DNA of 6,842 nucleotides from CAYLOP01 sp964385305 (lineage in GTDB: Bacteria; Chloroflexota; Anaerolineae; Anaerolineales; E44-bin32): NCBI GenBank assembly GCA_964385305.1, contig CAYLOP010000159.1, positions 1 through 6,842 of the forward strand, written 5' to 3'. A model generated the notes under the pieces. That model saw only the letters and a list, made by a program, of their open reading frames with translations, was not told the origin of the DNA and made no database searches. Every line of letters begins with the position of its first letter. Position 1 is the stretch's first letter. Positions 1 to 6,458 of the stretch are shown piece after piece. A program made the translations under genes and the position numbers.

Positions 1-1471
1 GCTTGGGTGTCGGCGTGGGCGGCGGTACGATCACCGGCATCAAATCCGTATCGCCATCCCTATCGATGAGATTGGCGGCCACCCAGCAGTGATCCAGACC
101 CCCCGGCCATAGGATCCACAGCCAACTGCCCGAAAAATTGCGGCCTTCTATCGTTACGGGTTGACCCTCATTCAGGTATGCAATGATGTCGTATATGAGT
201 AGCGGGCCGAAACGGCAATTGGCGTTCGCATTCGCAATGCCTTCCATACTCTCCGGTGCCACGGCCGGTGTCGGCGACGGCAAAGCCGGCGCAGGCAGGA
301 ACTGGTAGTCCCAACCGAAGTTCACCCACGGCGCAGCATGGTGCTCTGCGATGCTGATGGTCAATTGCTGTGGATTCAAGCCGCGATCGTAGTACGTCCA
401 CTTACCTGGGATCAGGATCAGATCGTTGCCATCGTTTAGCGCGTCCACGGTGACGCAGTAGGTTCCACCGGATAAGCCCATGAACGCGTACGCCCCACTG
501 GCATTGGTCATATCGGTCGCCAGGCCGGTGGAGGGGCATGGCCCGGAGCCCAAGTGTACCGTCACACCCTGGATGCCCGGCTCGGTCGCGTCGTCATAAA
601 CCCCATCCGCCTCGATACTGCCGTCGGGCATCTCGATGCAGCCCGGCGGCACCACTCCGCTCCCCTCCCAGGGGACCGCGCACAGGTCATGCCACACATA
701 GCCTGTGATGACCCCCGTTGGCGGGCACACGCCGGTATCCACATAGAAGCTCTGCGTGAGCGTGAAGGGGCCTAACGTTTCACCCGTAATCCCTGCAACA
801 CGCCAGAAATAATGCATGCAATCGGTCAGATCCTCACCCGGGAACCAACGCGTGGCGGGATTGCCTGTACCGCCGCTCAGGCTCGTGTCGGCGAACTCCG
901 ATTCGGTGGAGAGGTCGATCCGGTAGCCTCGGGGCACACACCCTGCGGCAAGCGGGTAGCTCCATTCGAGCAGCGGTAGGACCGTGTCTATCGTCTCGCC
1001 GCCACCCGGCCAGTTCAGCATCGGCGCGAGCAGTTCAGCCCCGTCGCATACTGGGCCGGTGTAAAAGCGGTGCTGGTAGACGTGCGGACCCAACTCGGGG
1101 CTGCCGCCCACCTCGATGTAGGCCGACACACGCCACCAATACTCCGTCGCTGGACTCAGATCACTCCCCGGTGTCCAGCTCATCGTGGGATGCGTGAGCA
1201 TCTCGGTCGTTCCCGTGGAAAAATCCTCGTCTGTCGAGAGTTCGATGGCATAGCCGTCCGGTTCGCAAGGACCAGCGTAGCTCCAGGTGAAGGTTGGGGT
1301 AAACGTATCGACAAGGCTGAAATTCGCCGGCGCTCCCAATTCCGGCATGGCCAGATCGGCGGGAAGACAGGTTTCCGGCGTTGGCGTGGGGAAATTGCAT
1401 GCGCTCAGGGCGAAGGCGAAAAGCGGGATGAGAAGAATGACCGCACTTGCCGAATACTTGCTTTTATTCAT
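1..1471 (-). CDS. Multidomain SH3-like surface lipoprotein, 3' end beyond window
   Basis: I translated this frame by hand: 490 codons are open from ATG at 1471 to the left edge, with no stop in the window. The start follows GGAGG (1477-1481) at good spacing. Residues 1-25 are a lipoprotein signal ending in the lipobox LSAC, so Cys25 is the predicted lipidated residue and the protein should sit outside the cytoplasmic membrane. Residues about 33-140 and 143-246 are two tandem fibronectin/Ig-like repeats, each with C..P.GY.I.LST...F and Y.WRV motifs. Residues about 252-388 resemble an SdrD/Cna-B-like beta-sandwich (ITGYVWHD, GVTVHL, GAYAFMGLSGGTYCVTV). Residues about 410-480 are an SH3-like domain (NANCRFGPLLIYD, HCWV), followed by a PTPTP linker. 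It lies 56 bases after the sigma-factor gene on the same strand, so co-transcription is likely. The role is unknown; surface binding is inferred from the domains. What follows the last linker is not visible. Confidence 0.92.
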   Translation of the reverse strand, partial: MNKSKYSASAVILLIPLFAFALSACNFPTPTPETCLPADLAMPELGAPANFSLVDTFTPTFTWSYAGPCEPDGYAIELSTDEDFSTGTTEMLTHPTMSWTPGSDLSPATEYWWRVSAYIEVGGSPELGPHVYQHRFYTGPVCDGAELLAPMLNWPGGGETIDTVLPLLEWSYPLAAGCVPRGYRIDLSTESEFADTSLSGGTGNPATRWFPGEDLTDCMHYFWRVAGITGETLGPFTLTQSFYVDTGVCPPTGVITGYVWHDLCAVPWEGSGVVPPGCIEMPDGSIEADGVYDDATEPGIQGVTVHLGSGPCPSTGLATDMTNASGAYAFMGLSGGTYCVTVDALNDGNDLILIPGKWTYYDRGLNPQQLTISIAEHHAAPWVNFGWDYQFLPAPALPSPTPAVAPESMEGIANANANCRFGPLLIYDIIAYLNEGQPVTIEGRNFSGSWLWILWPGGLDHCWVAANLIDRDGDTDLMPVIVPPPTPTPK

Positions 1472-1527
1472 GGTCCCCTCCGATTCCGATGAAAAGGCTT
1501 TTCTAAAACGGATCAACCGAACGAAAT

Positions 1528-3315
1528 CTACTTCACCGTGCTGAAAATCTTGATCACCTCATGACTGCTCTCAGCGGTGTTCCCCATCGTATCCACAGCA
1601 ACCCCGTAGAAGATCAAACTGCCAGGGATGTAGGGTCCTCCCTGATAGCTGCACGCCTCCATATTCTCACAAGCAAACCTTTGCTTTGGCTGCGTGCTTC
1701 CCGGCGGGGCTAACCAGATTTCGATGCGTGCGACCCCATGCTCGTCCGTCGCGCTCACAACCAGCGTCACGAGATCCGAATCGTCGGGCCGCTGGGAGCC
1801 CATCGGTTTGTAGGACAACGTGATCGATGGCGGCTCGTTATCCGCCGGCGTGGGCGTCGGCGGGGCTGCGATTACCGGTACCGCACTCGTATCTCCCTCT
1901 ACTGTCACCAGTCCATCCCAAACCCAGCAGTGCCCGCTACCATCCACACGTTCAATCCACCACCATGTCCACGCCGCGTTACGCCCATCGATAGGCGCGG
2001 ACTGCCCCTCGAGCAAGAACCCAACCACGTCGTACACCGTTCCCGGCCCAAACCGGCAGTTGCTGTTGGAATCCCCGATGACGATCGGAGCTTGTTCCGT
2101 CGGCGTCGGGGTGACGGTCGGGCTGGGGGAGGCCGATGGGCTTGGTGGAGGCGTCGGCGTGGCGCTCGCCTCCGGCGGCGGGGGTTGGGCGTTCATAGTA
2201 GGTGGAACCTCAATCGCAACATCTGACGGGCTGGGCATCGGCGGCGAAAAGACCGGTTCAGGTGGGGGCGGCGCGGCTGTCAGCACACCAGCATGGAACA
2301 TTGCTGCCGCAAGTGTCAAGCCTGTCAAACCGGCCAGTACACCCGCCAGGAACCCGGTTTTGGCCAGTATACTGCTGCTCGCCCACAGGGCTTTGAGCCC
2401 ACCCGCGGCTCCCTCGCCCGCAGCACTTGCGCCTCCCATCCCACCGCCTGACGGTGCGCCCCCTCCAGCACTTCCCGCTCCACCGCTCCCGGTTGGCGTG
2501 GGGACATGGTGGATGCCCATCTCCCCCAGCACATGTTCGACCCATCCCGCTGATGGTAGGATCGGCACGAAGCCGGCGAACAAGGCACCGACCTTGCGGA
2601 GGTCTTCCTCGGTCTCACGGCAGTAGGGGCATGTGGCGATGTGCGCTTGAACGGCCTCCATCTGGTCCGCACCCAGTTCGCCGTCATGGTAGGCAGAAAG
2701 CATATCGCCCAGCTCGCGGCAGCGCTCCACGCCGCGTGCGAGCGCCATCCGCAGCCCATGCCGCTCACGGAAATTCAGCCGCGCCCGGTGGACGAGCTGC
2801 CGGGCGTTATCGTAGGAACACTCCAATGCATTCGAGAGTTCTTGATACGAAAGGCCATTGAATTCTCGCATCACCAGCGCCTGACGGTAGGTCGTGGGCA
2901 TCCCATTCAGGGTTACCCACACGGCGCGCTGCTCTTCGGCTTGTTGTGCGCCGCGTTCTGAGGGACGGCGGGTTGTCGACGAATCAGCACTCATCGATTG
3001 TTCTTCCAGGTTCACAAAGCGTCGCTCACGTCGCAAGTGATCTACCGTGAGATTGCTGGCGATGCGGAAGACCCAGGACTTGAAATCCCAGGGCGGACCC
3101 AGTTGACCGATACGTGCATGCGCGCGTATGAAGGCATCTTGCGTGATGTCTTCCGCAGCTTGGCGATCCCCAAGCATGTGGTACACATAGTTAAAAACCG
3201 GCGGGTGGTAGTCGACAAAGAGCTGCGCAAATGCTTCTTCATCGCCGCCTTTCGCCTGTTGAACGAGCGCGACGGCCCCATCCTCCTGCGTTTTCACGAT
3301 CCTCTCTTTTGCCAA
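1528..3315 (-). CDS. ECF sigma factor fused to zinc-finger anti-sigma, membrane helix, SH3-like and Ig-like domains
   Basis: This 595-residue protein joins a transcription factor and its membrane sensor in one chain. Residues about 30-98 are sigma-70 region 2 (EDITQDAFIRAH, FKSWVFRIASN). Residues about 131-183 are region 4 with its helix-turn-helix (LSYQELSNALECSYDNARQL). Residues 199-240 form a ZAS/zf-HC2-type anti-sigma zinc site: Cys199, His225, Cys229 and Cys232 in the HxxxCxxC pattern, with SAYHDGEL. A Gly/Ala-rich stretch (272-306) leads to one membrane helix at about 320-347. A Pro/Thr-rich linker follows, then an SH3-like domain (about 412-482; SNCRFGPGTVYD, HCWV) and an Ig-like domain (about 493-592). 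The N-terminus should be cytoplasmic and the C-terminus outside. ECF factors with fused anti-sigma extensions are known; the SH3 plus Ig sensor is the notable part. The start is TTG at 3315, because a stop lies two codons upstream; GTG at 3297 is the alternative. The stop is TAG. Confidence 0.95.
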   Translation of the reverse strand: MAKERIVKTQEDGAVALVQQAKGGDEEAFAQLFVDYHPPVFNYVYHMLGDRQAAEDITQDAFIRAHARIGQLGPPWDFKSWVFRIASNLTVDHLRRERRFVNLEEQSMSADSSTTRRPSERGAQQAEEQRAVWVTLNGMPTTYRQALVMREFNGLSYQELSNALECSYDNARQLVHRARLNFRERHGLRMALARGVERCRELGDMLSAYHDGELGADQMEAVQAHIATCPYCRETEEDLRKVGALFAGFVPILPSAGWVEHVLGEMGIHHVPTPTGSGGAGSAGGGAPSGGGMGGASAAGEGAAGGLKALWASSSILAKTGFLAGVLAGLTGLTLAAAMFHAGVLTAAPPPPEPVFSPPMPSPSDVAIEVPPTMNAQPPPPEASATPTPPPSPSASPSPTVTPTPTEQAPIVIGDSNSNCRFGPGTVYDVVGFLLEGQSAPIDGRNAAWTWWWIERVDGSGHCWVWDGLVTVEGDTSAVPVIAAPPTPTPADNEPPSITLSYKPMGSQRPDDSDLVTLVVSATDEHGVARIEIWLAPPGSTQPKQRFACENMEACSYQGGPYIPGSLIFYGVAVDTMGNTAESSHEVIKIFSTVK

Positions 3316-3320
3316 CCTTC

Positions 3321-3328
3321 ATCCCTTC
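3321..3328 (-). promoter_or_regulatory. Ribosome binding site for the sigma-factor gene
   Basis: On the minus strand GAAGGGAT lies five bases before the TTG at 3315. It favours TTG as the start over GTG at 3297, whose AGAGAGG lies only about three bases away. An ATG overlapping this site (3320-3322) is out of frame and starts no protein with recognisable domains. Confidence 0.5.
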
Positions 3329-3364
3329 AACGAATGATGACGCCCTTTTGTGACAGACTGGGCC

Positions 3365-3373
3365 ACTATAGCA
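3365..3373 (-). promoter_or_regulatory. Candidate extended -10 promoter of the sigma-factor gene
   Basis: On the minus strand this reads TGCTATAGT: a TGn extension followed by a hexamer matching TATAAT at five of six bases. The expected start point near 3358 gives a leader of about 43 bases before the TTG codon. There is no good -35 at 17 bases; TTGCCC (3385-3390) is only 14 bases away. This suggests housekeeping rather than purely autoregulated transcription, but it is a prediction from short motifs. Confidence 0.4.
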
Positions 3374-3405
3374 TAATTTCTTAAGGGCAACGCTACTCTG
3401 GCGAC

Positions 3406-3418
3406 GTTCACTGTGAAC
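3406..3418. promoter_or_regulatory. Operator-like palindrome upstream of the sigma-factor promoter
   Basis: GTTCAC and GTGAAC form perfect 6-base inverted arms around a single central base (gttcactgtgaac on the plus strand). Its centre is about 54 bases upstream of the predicted transcription start, a position typical of an activator site. The binding protein is unknown. A chance palindrome cannot be excluded. Confidence 0.3.
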
Positions 3419-3429
3419 AATCACCAACC

Positions 3430-3465
3430 GATCAGGCGCAGAGCAGTGCACCTCTGCGCCTGATC
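3430..3465 (-). terminator. Strong hairpin, possible terminator of the S74 lipoprotein gene
   Basis: Two perfectly complementary 14-base arms (3430-3443 and 3452-3465) enclose an 8-base loop. The hairpin lies 89 bases downstream of the stop of the minus-strand gene ending at 3554 and upstream of the sigma-factor promoter. This is where a terminator separating the two units would sit. On the minus strand the stem is followed by GGTTGGTGATTGTTC, a poor T-tract, so intrinsic termination may be weak or the hairpin may have another role. Confidence 0.4.
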
Positions 3466-3553
3466 GAGGATCGCAAACGCTGAAACCAGGGTGAAAGAAC
3501 TACCGGTAAGACAGCAACCCTACCCCTCGCTGATCACCCCCGAAATCCCCCGC

Positions 3554-4885
3554 TTAGGTCTCCTTCAACCGCCTCCGCTTCCAAACCCAACCGGCCACGT
3601 ATGCCAGGAACGCACCAGCAAGGAATCCCGCTCCGAGACCAAAGTAACCCTTACTGGATGGCCTCTCTTCCGCCACACGCCCCTCCAGTTCGGTGAGACG
3701 CGCCTCCAGCTCGACGATCTGGGCGTCCTTCTCCTGCACGATCTCATGCAGCGCCTGGATGGAAGCCAGCGCGACGCCTTGCACGTCCATGGCACTGAGG
3801 CGATCGTCCGCGCCGAGGCCGTAAGCCTCGAAGAAATCCTGCGCCATGGGGCCCATGTGGCGGATCGCATCCGGTTCGGTGATGTAGTTCCAGGTCTCGA
3901 TCGGGATCTCCAGCAGGCGGTCGAGGACTTGACGCTCTTCTACCGGATCGCGATTCTCCTTCTGAGCGACATCCGATACGCCGGCCACAACCTGCGTGAA
4001 GACCTTTTCGACGCAGGTCCCGCCCAGGCCATTCTCGCTGCACATCTTCGCCGTCGTGCGCACTTGGTTTCCAAACGGGTCGTAGGCATAGGAACCTACC
4101 TGGAGAAAAGCCTCTCCGCTGGGGTCGACGAAGTCCAGGATCCCCGCGAGGCAGCCAGGGCCAGATTTAAAACAGTTACCGGTGATCGTCTTTACCACAC
4201 TCGTATCCAGGTCCTCAACATACAGGTCGAAGGATCGGAAGGTCTGCGATCCTGTGTTCGTTACCCGGAACTCAATGTAGTGGTTTCCACTACAGCTGAG
4301 GTGGACGGGTTGACCGAGACTGAAGTTGAGCGGCACAGGCGTGTAGGTCGGTGTGGGTGGTGGTGTGAGCACCGGCACCGCGCTCGTGTCACCGCTCACC
4401 TGAGCGTACGCCGCCGTGATCCAACAGTACTCTCCAGGATTGTCCGGGTTTTCGATATACCAGAAATTGCCGCCCGGGTTGATCCCGTGAATCTCTGCGC
4501 TCTCCCCCTCCAGCAGCGCGCCCAGGTACTCGTAGACCAGCCCTGGTCCAAAACGGCAGTTGGTGTTCAACGTGACGCTCACCATGGGGACGGACGGGGT
4601 GGGCGTGAGCGTGTCCGTTGGGGTTTGGGTGATCGTAGGCGTGGGCGTGACCGTTGGTGTGGCTGCAGGCGGCGGGGGAGCTTCTGAAGAAGCTGGCGGG
4701 AGCGCTTCCCCCTCGGGGACCTCTGCCCCACCCCCGGCCGCGAGCGTCGCCGCGACGCGCGTCGCCACAACGGCGGCGGAATCCTGCTCCACCTCGCTCG
4801 TCGCACCGGGAAAGCTGCACGCCAGCCCGGCAGCTACGAGAAGTAGGACCAAAATTAAGAGTCGCGAAAGTTTTGAGACACACAT
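3554..4885 (-). CDS. SH3-like lipoprotein with self-cleaving S74 (intramolecular chaperone) domain and C-terminal membrane anchor
   Basis: The predicted product has 443 residues. The signal ends in the lipobox GLAC (Cys23). A Pro/Thr linker (about 70-100) leads to an SH3-like domain (about 104-172; NTNCRFGPGLVYEY, YCWI) ending in GDTSAVPV. Residues about 184-295 are a Cys-containing beta-rich region (IEFRVTNTGSQTF). Residues about 304-380 match the Peptidase_S74 / endosialidase chaperone family: PIETWNY, IRHMGPMAQDFFEAYGLG, VALASIQALHE. The Ser-Asp cleavage site is present (Ser304-Asp305), with Lys309 five residues after the Ser, the dyad spacing known from this family and from MYRF. A coiled coil (about 380-405) follows, then a membrane helix (about 413-435) and a KRRR tail. 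Known members trimerise and self-cleave, so a trimer is expected here. The start is ATG at 4885, because AAGGAGG lies six bases upstream; an in-frame ATG at 4903 precedes that site. The usual beta-helical phage passenger is absent. Confidence 0.93.
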   Translation of the reverse strand: MCVSKLSRLLILVLLLVAAGLACSFPGATSEVEQDSAAVVATRVAATLAAGGGAEVPEGEALPPASSEAPPPPAATPTVTPTPTITQTPTDTLTPTPSVPMVSVTLNTNCRFGPGLVYEYLGALLEGESAEIHGINPGGNFWYIENPDNPGEYCWITAAYAQVSGDTSAVPVLTPPPTPTYTPVPLNFSLGQPVHLSCSGNHYIEFRVTNTGSQTFRSFDLYVEDLDTSVVKTITGNCFKSGPGCLAGILDFVDPSGEAFLQVGSYAYDPFGNQVRTTAKMCSENGLGGTCVEKVFTQVVAGVSDVAQKENRDPVEERQVLDRLLEIPIETWNYITEPDAIRHMGPMAQDFFEAYGLGADDRLSAMDVQGVALASIQALHEIVQEKDAQIVELEARLTELEGRVAEERPSSKGYFGLGAGFLAGAFLAYVAGWVWKRRRLKET

Positions 4886-4891
4886 CGATCT

Positions 4892-4898
4892 CCTCCTT
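4892..4898 (-). promoter_or_regulatory. Ribosome binding site fixing the S74 lipoprotein start
   Basis: AAGGAGG on the minus strand lies six bases before ATG 4885. The site sits inside the reading frame that would begin at ATG 4903, so the shorter start is preferred. The shorter form also gives a more typical lipoprotein signal. Confidence 0.75.
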
Positions 4899-4919
4899 GG
4901 CATTTAAATATCGTCTGTC

Positions 4920-4958
4920 GACCATTCTCACATGGTCAATATGGATTTGGTAATGGTC
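4920..4958. promoter_or_regulatory. Cluster of three GACCAT/ATGGTC half-sites
   Basis: GACCAT (4920-4925) and ATGGTC (4932-4937) form a perfect inverted repeat with a 6-base spacer. A second ATGGTC (4953-4958) lies exactly 21 bases from the first, about two helical turns. All lie in the 121-base gap upstream of the S74 lipoprotein gene. They could bind a regulator or form a leader hairpin. I found no well-spaced promoter around them. Confidence 0.3.
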
Positions 4959-5006
4959 GTGCAGGATCTCCCCCCGGTGAATGGCATACCTCACTTAAGA
5001 AACCGA

Positions 5007-5783
5007 TCACTCCTCCGGCGGGTATACCCACAGACATCCAGCCGGAACGCCCTCCGGATACTTGTCCAATTGCCCCTTTGTCGTCTGGTAAGGCCCGATC
5101 GTGATCACATACCAGGCTTCCCACGGCGGCTCGAAGGTCATCTCATCGCTGGATTTATTATCAAAGGATTGCAGCACGATCATCCTGAAATCCGAGATCG
5201 ACGTTCGCCCCTGGCCGAAATCCGTCCGTATCCGGTAGGGCTCGTCCTCGCGCAGGTAGACCGCAAAGAGCAGCTTCCCAGCTCTGGATGTGAGGCGCAG
5301 CGGCATGCAGGCCTCCCCGACCCACATCCCCGGTGCCTGGAAAGCCCGGTAGAGGATGATGGCCTTCCCGAATTTAATCGGCGTTCCAGCGGGCGGATCC
5401 TGTTCGAGGATCGTCCCAAAGGGATGATCTCGGTCGTATACATCACGATAGATGAAAGTGAAGCCGGCCCCGATGAGCGTCTCACGCGCCGCGAGGTAGT
5501 GCAGCCCCTCGACAGCTGGCGCAAGCCCGTAGCCGCTCGGCAGAGGCGTCAAGGTGACGGTTGGTTGTGGCGTCGCCGAAGGGAGGGGTGTGTCCGTAGC
5601 GGTGGGCTGAGGGGTGTCCGTGGGCATCGGCGTGAGTGTAAAGGTGGCGGTCGGTGGAAGGGATGAAGACGTGAGTGTGGGCGAGGCCGTGGGTGCCTGC
5701 GCGGTCTCCATAGGCGCGGCACACGTACCCAGTAGAAAACCAAGTAGGATTGTTATGGTAACGGCGGCAACCTTTCGATCCAT
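5007..5783 (-). CDS. Putative PASTA-domain lipoprotein with Pro/Thr linker
   Basis: The predicted product has 258 residues. The N-terminus is basic then hydrophobic (MDRKVAAVTITILLGFLLG) and ends at Cys21. The lipobox LGTC is imperfect, since Thr is uncommon before the Cys. A long Pro/Thr/Ser linker (about 30-82) follows. Residues about 86-147 match a PASTA domain: a start like APAVEGLHYLAARETLIGAGF, then GTILEQDPPAGTPIKFGKAI. PASTA domains typically bind peptidoglycan or beta-lactam-like ligands, but no kinase or transpeptidase is attached here. The C-terminal part (about 153-258) is unrecognised; it has two Cys (159, 250) that could pair and ends in WVYPPEE. ATG 5783 is chosen because GGGAG lies seven bases upstream and the signal then starts normally. 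In-frame ATGs at 5810 and 5882 are possible. The next gene downstream starts 121 bases after this stop. Confidence 0.85.
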   Translation of the reverse strand: MDRKVAAVTITILLGFLLGTCAAPMETAQAPTASPTLTSSSLPPTATFTLTPMPTDTPQPTATDTPLPSATPQPTVTLTPLPSGYGLAPAVEGLHYLAARETLIGAGFTFIYRDVYDRDHPFGTILEQDPPAGTPIKFGKAIILYRAFQAPGMWVGEACMPLRLTSRAGKLLFAVYLREDEPYRIRTDFGQGRTSISDFRMIVLQSFDNKSSDEMTFEPPWEAWYVITIGPYQTTKGQLDKYPEGVPAGCLWVYPPEE

Positions 5784-5933
5784 CCTCCGGCTCCCGGCAA
5801 ATCTAGCCATGACAAAGGTCGAGCGGCGGCCCAATCTGGCTCCGCCTTCCTTCAAGATAGCGTGGTTCCCGTTCTGGCGCAACCCACCTGCCGGACTCGC
5901 GGACGTCTTGGTGGCGCGTGTTCTTAAGGGCTG

Positions 5934-5942
5934 TGATATAAC
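5934..5942 (+). promoter_or_regulatory. Candidate extended -10 promoter facing the plus-strand SH3 frame
   Basis: TGATATAAC combines a TGn extension with TATAAC, five of six bases of the -10 consensus. It would start a transcript about 50 bases before the GTG at 6000. No matching -35 is seen. The rest of 5784-5999, between the PASTA gene and this frame, shows no gene: no frame encodes a signal peptide or a known motif. Confidence 0.3.
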
Positions 5943-5999
5943 TTATCAACGCATCCGGCGCGATGAGGTTCATAATTCTGAAGACCAATCCTGCCGCCG

Positions 6000-6443
6000 G
6001 TGAGCGTCACACCTACGCCCTACCCGACCGTGACGCCTTCCTCCGAGGCGACCGCCACGGAGACGACCACGCCCACGCCCGCCGATCTGATCGTCACAGT
6101 TCTTCAGAACCTGAACTGCCGGGCGGGGACGACGACCCAGTTTGACGTGTTGCACATCCTGATGCAGGGCGAGACGGCCCGTTTGCGGGCCATGAACCAA
6201 GCCCGCACGTGGTCGTACCTCGAGATCCCGGATCGGGACCTGCACTGCTGGGCCTGGCGCGGGTCGCTGGAGGATACGCAGGGCGACCCGAATCGAGCGC
6301 CGGTAACGGCCGAGCCGGACACGCCCACGCCGTCGCCCACCTCGCTTGCCTGCGCGGCAGACTTGCCGGAGGACTTGTGCGTGGAGAGCGGCGGGATCTG
6401 GGACAGTGAAGCAGTCGGCTCGCCTGGCTGCATTTGTCCCTAA
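6000..6443 (+). CDS. SH3-like domain protein lacking a signal peptide, probably 5'-truncated
   Basis: The frame is open for 147 codons from GTG 6000, with an in-frame stop at 5979-5981. The protein begins directly in a Pro/Thr linker (VTPTPYPTVTPSS). An SH3-like domain follows (about 33-104; NLNCRAGTTTQFDV, HCWAW), then GDPNRAPV, a short PTPSPT linker and a Cys-rich tail with Cys118, 127, 144 and 146. All other complete SH3 proteins in the window have a signal or a membrane helix before this module; here none exists in any upstream frame back to the PASTA gene. No Shine-Dalgarno sequence precedes the GTG. The Cys-rich tail suits an exported protein, so loss of the 5' end by rearrangement is more likely than a true cytoplasmic protein. 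It is opposite in strand to its relatives. The domain assignment is secure; functionality is doubtful. Confidence 0.6.
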   Translation: MSVTPTPYPTVTPSSEATATETTTPTPADLIVTVLQNLNCRAGTTTQFDVLHILMQGETARLRAMNQARTWSYLEIPDRDLHCWAWRGSLEDTQGDPNRAPVTAEPDTPTPSPTSLACAADLPEDLCVESGGIWDSEAVGSPGCICP

Positions 6444-6458
6444 ATAACTGGCTCACTC

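Noticed and set aside
1491..1503. GAAAAG/CTTTTC palindrome between the sigma gene and the left lipoprotein gene
   Set aside because: It is too short and loop-less to support a terminator; with only 56 bases between the genes it does not argue against co-transcription.
1820..2626. Long plus-strand open frame rich in Gly, Val and Pro opposite the sigma-factor gene
   Set aside because: It is the complement of the Pro/Thr and Gly/Ala-rich linkers; it has no recognisable domain, and the minus strand encodes clear sigma-factor motifs.
3491..4687. 398-codon plus-strand open frame opposite the S74 lipoprotein
   Set aside because: The composition is Arg-rich and without domain motifs, while the minus-strand frame has a lipobox, SH3, S74 and membrane helix with a strong ribosome binding site.
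3554..4885. S74 domain as a sign of a prophage tail-fibre gene
   Set aside because: The protein has a lipoprotein signal, an SH3 module shared with host-type neighbours and a C-terminal membrane anchor. No phage structural genes are nearby.
4932..5666. Plus-strand open frame opposite the PASTA gene
   Set aside because: No domain motifs; it is explained as antisense of a real gene in GC-rich DNA.
5560..5720. Repetitive DNA that could be a minisatellite
   Set aside because: It encodes the Pro/Thr linker of the PASTA protein; the repetition follows from PT codons, and the units are irregular.
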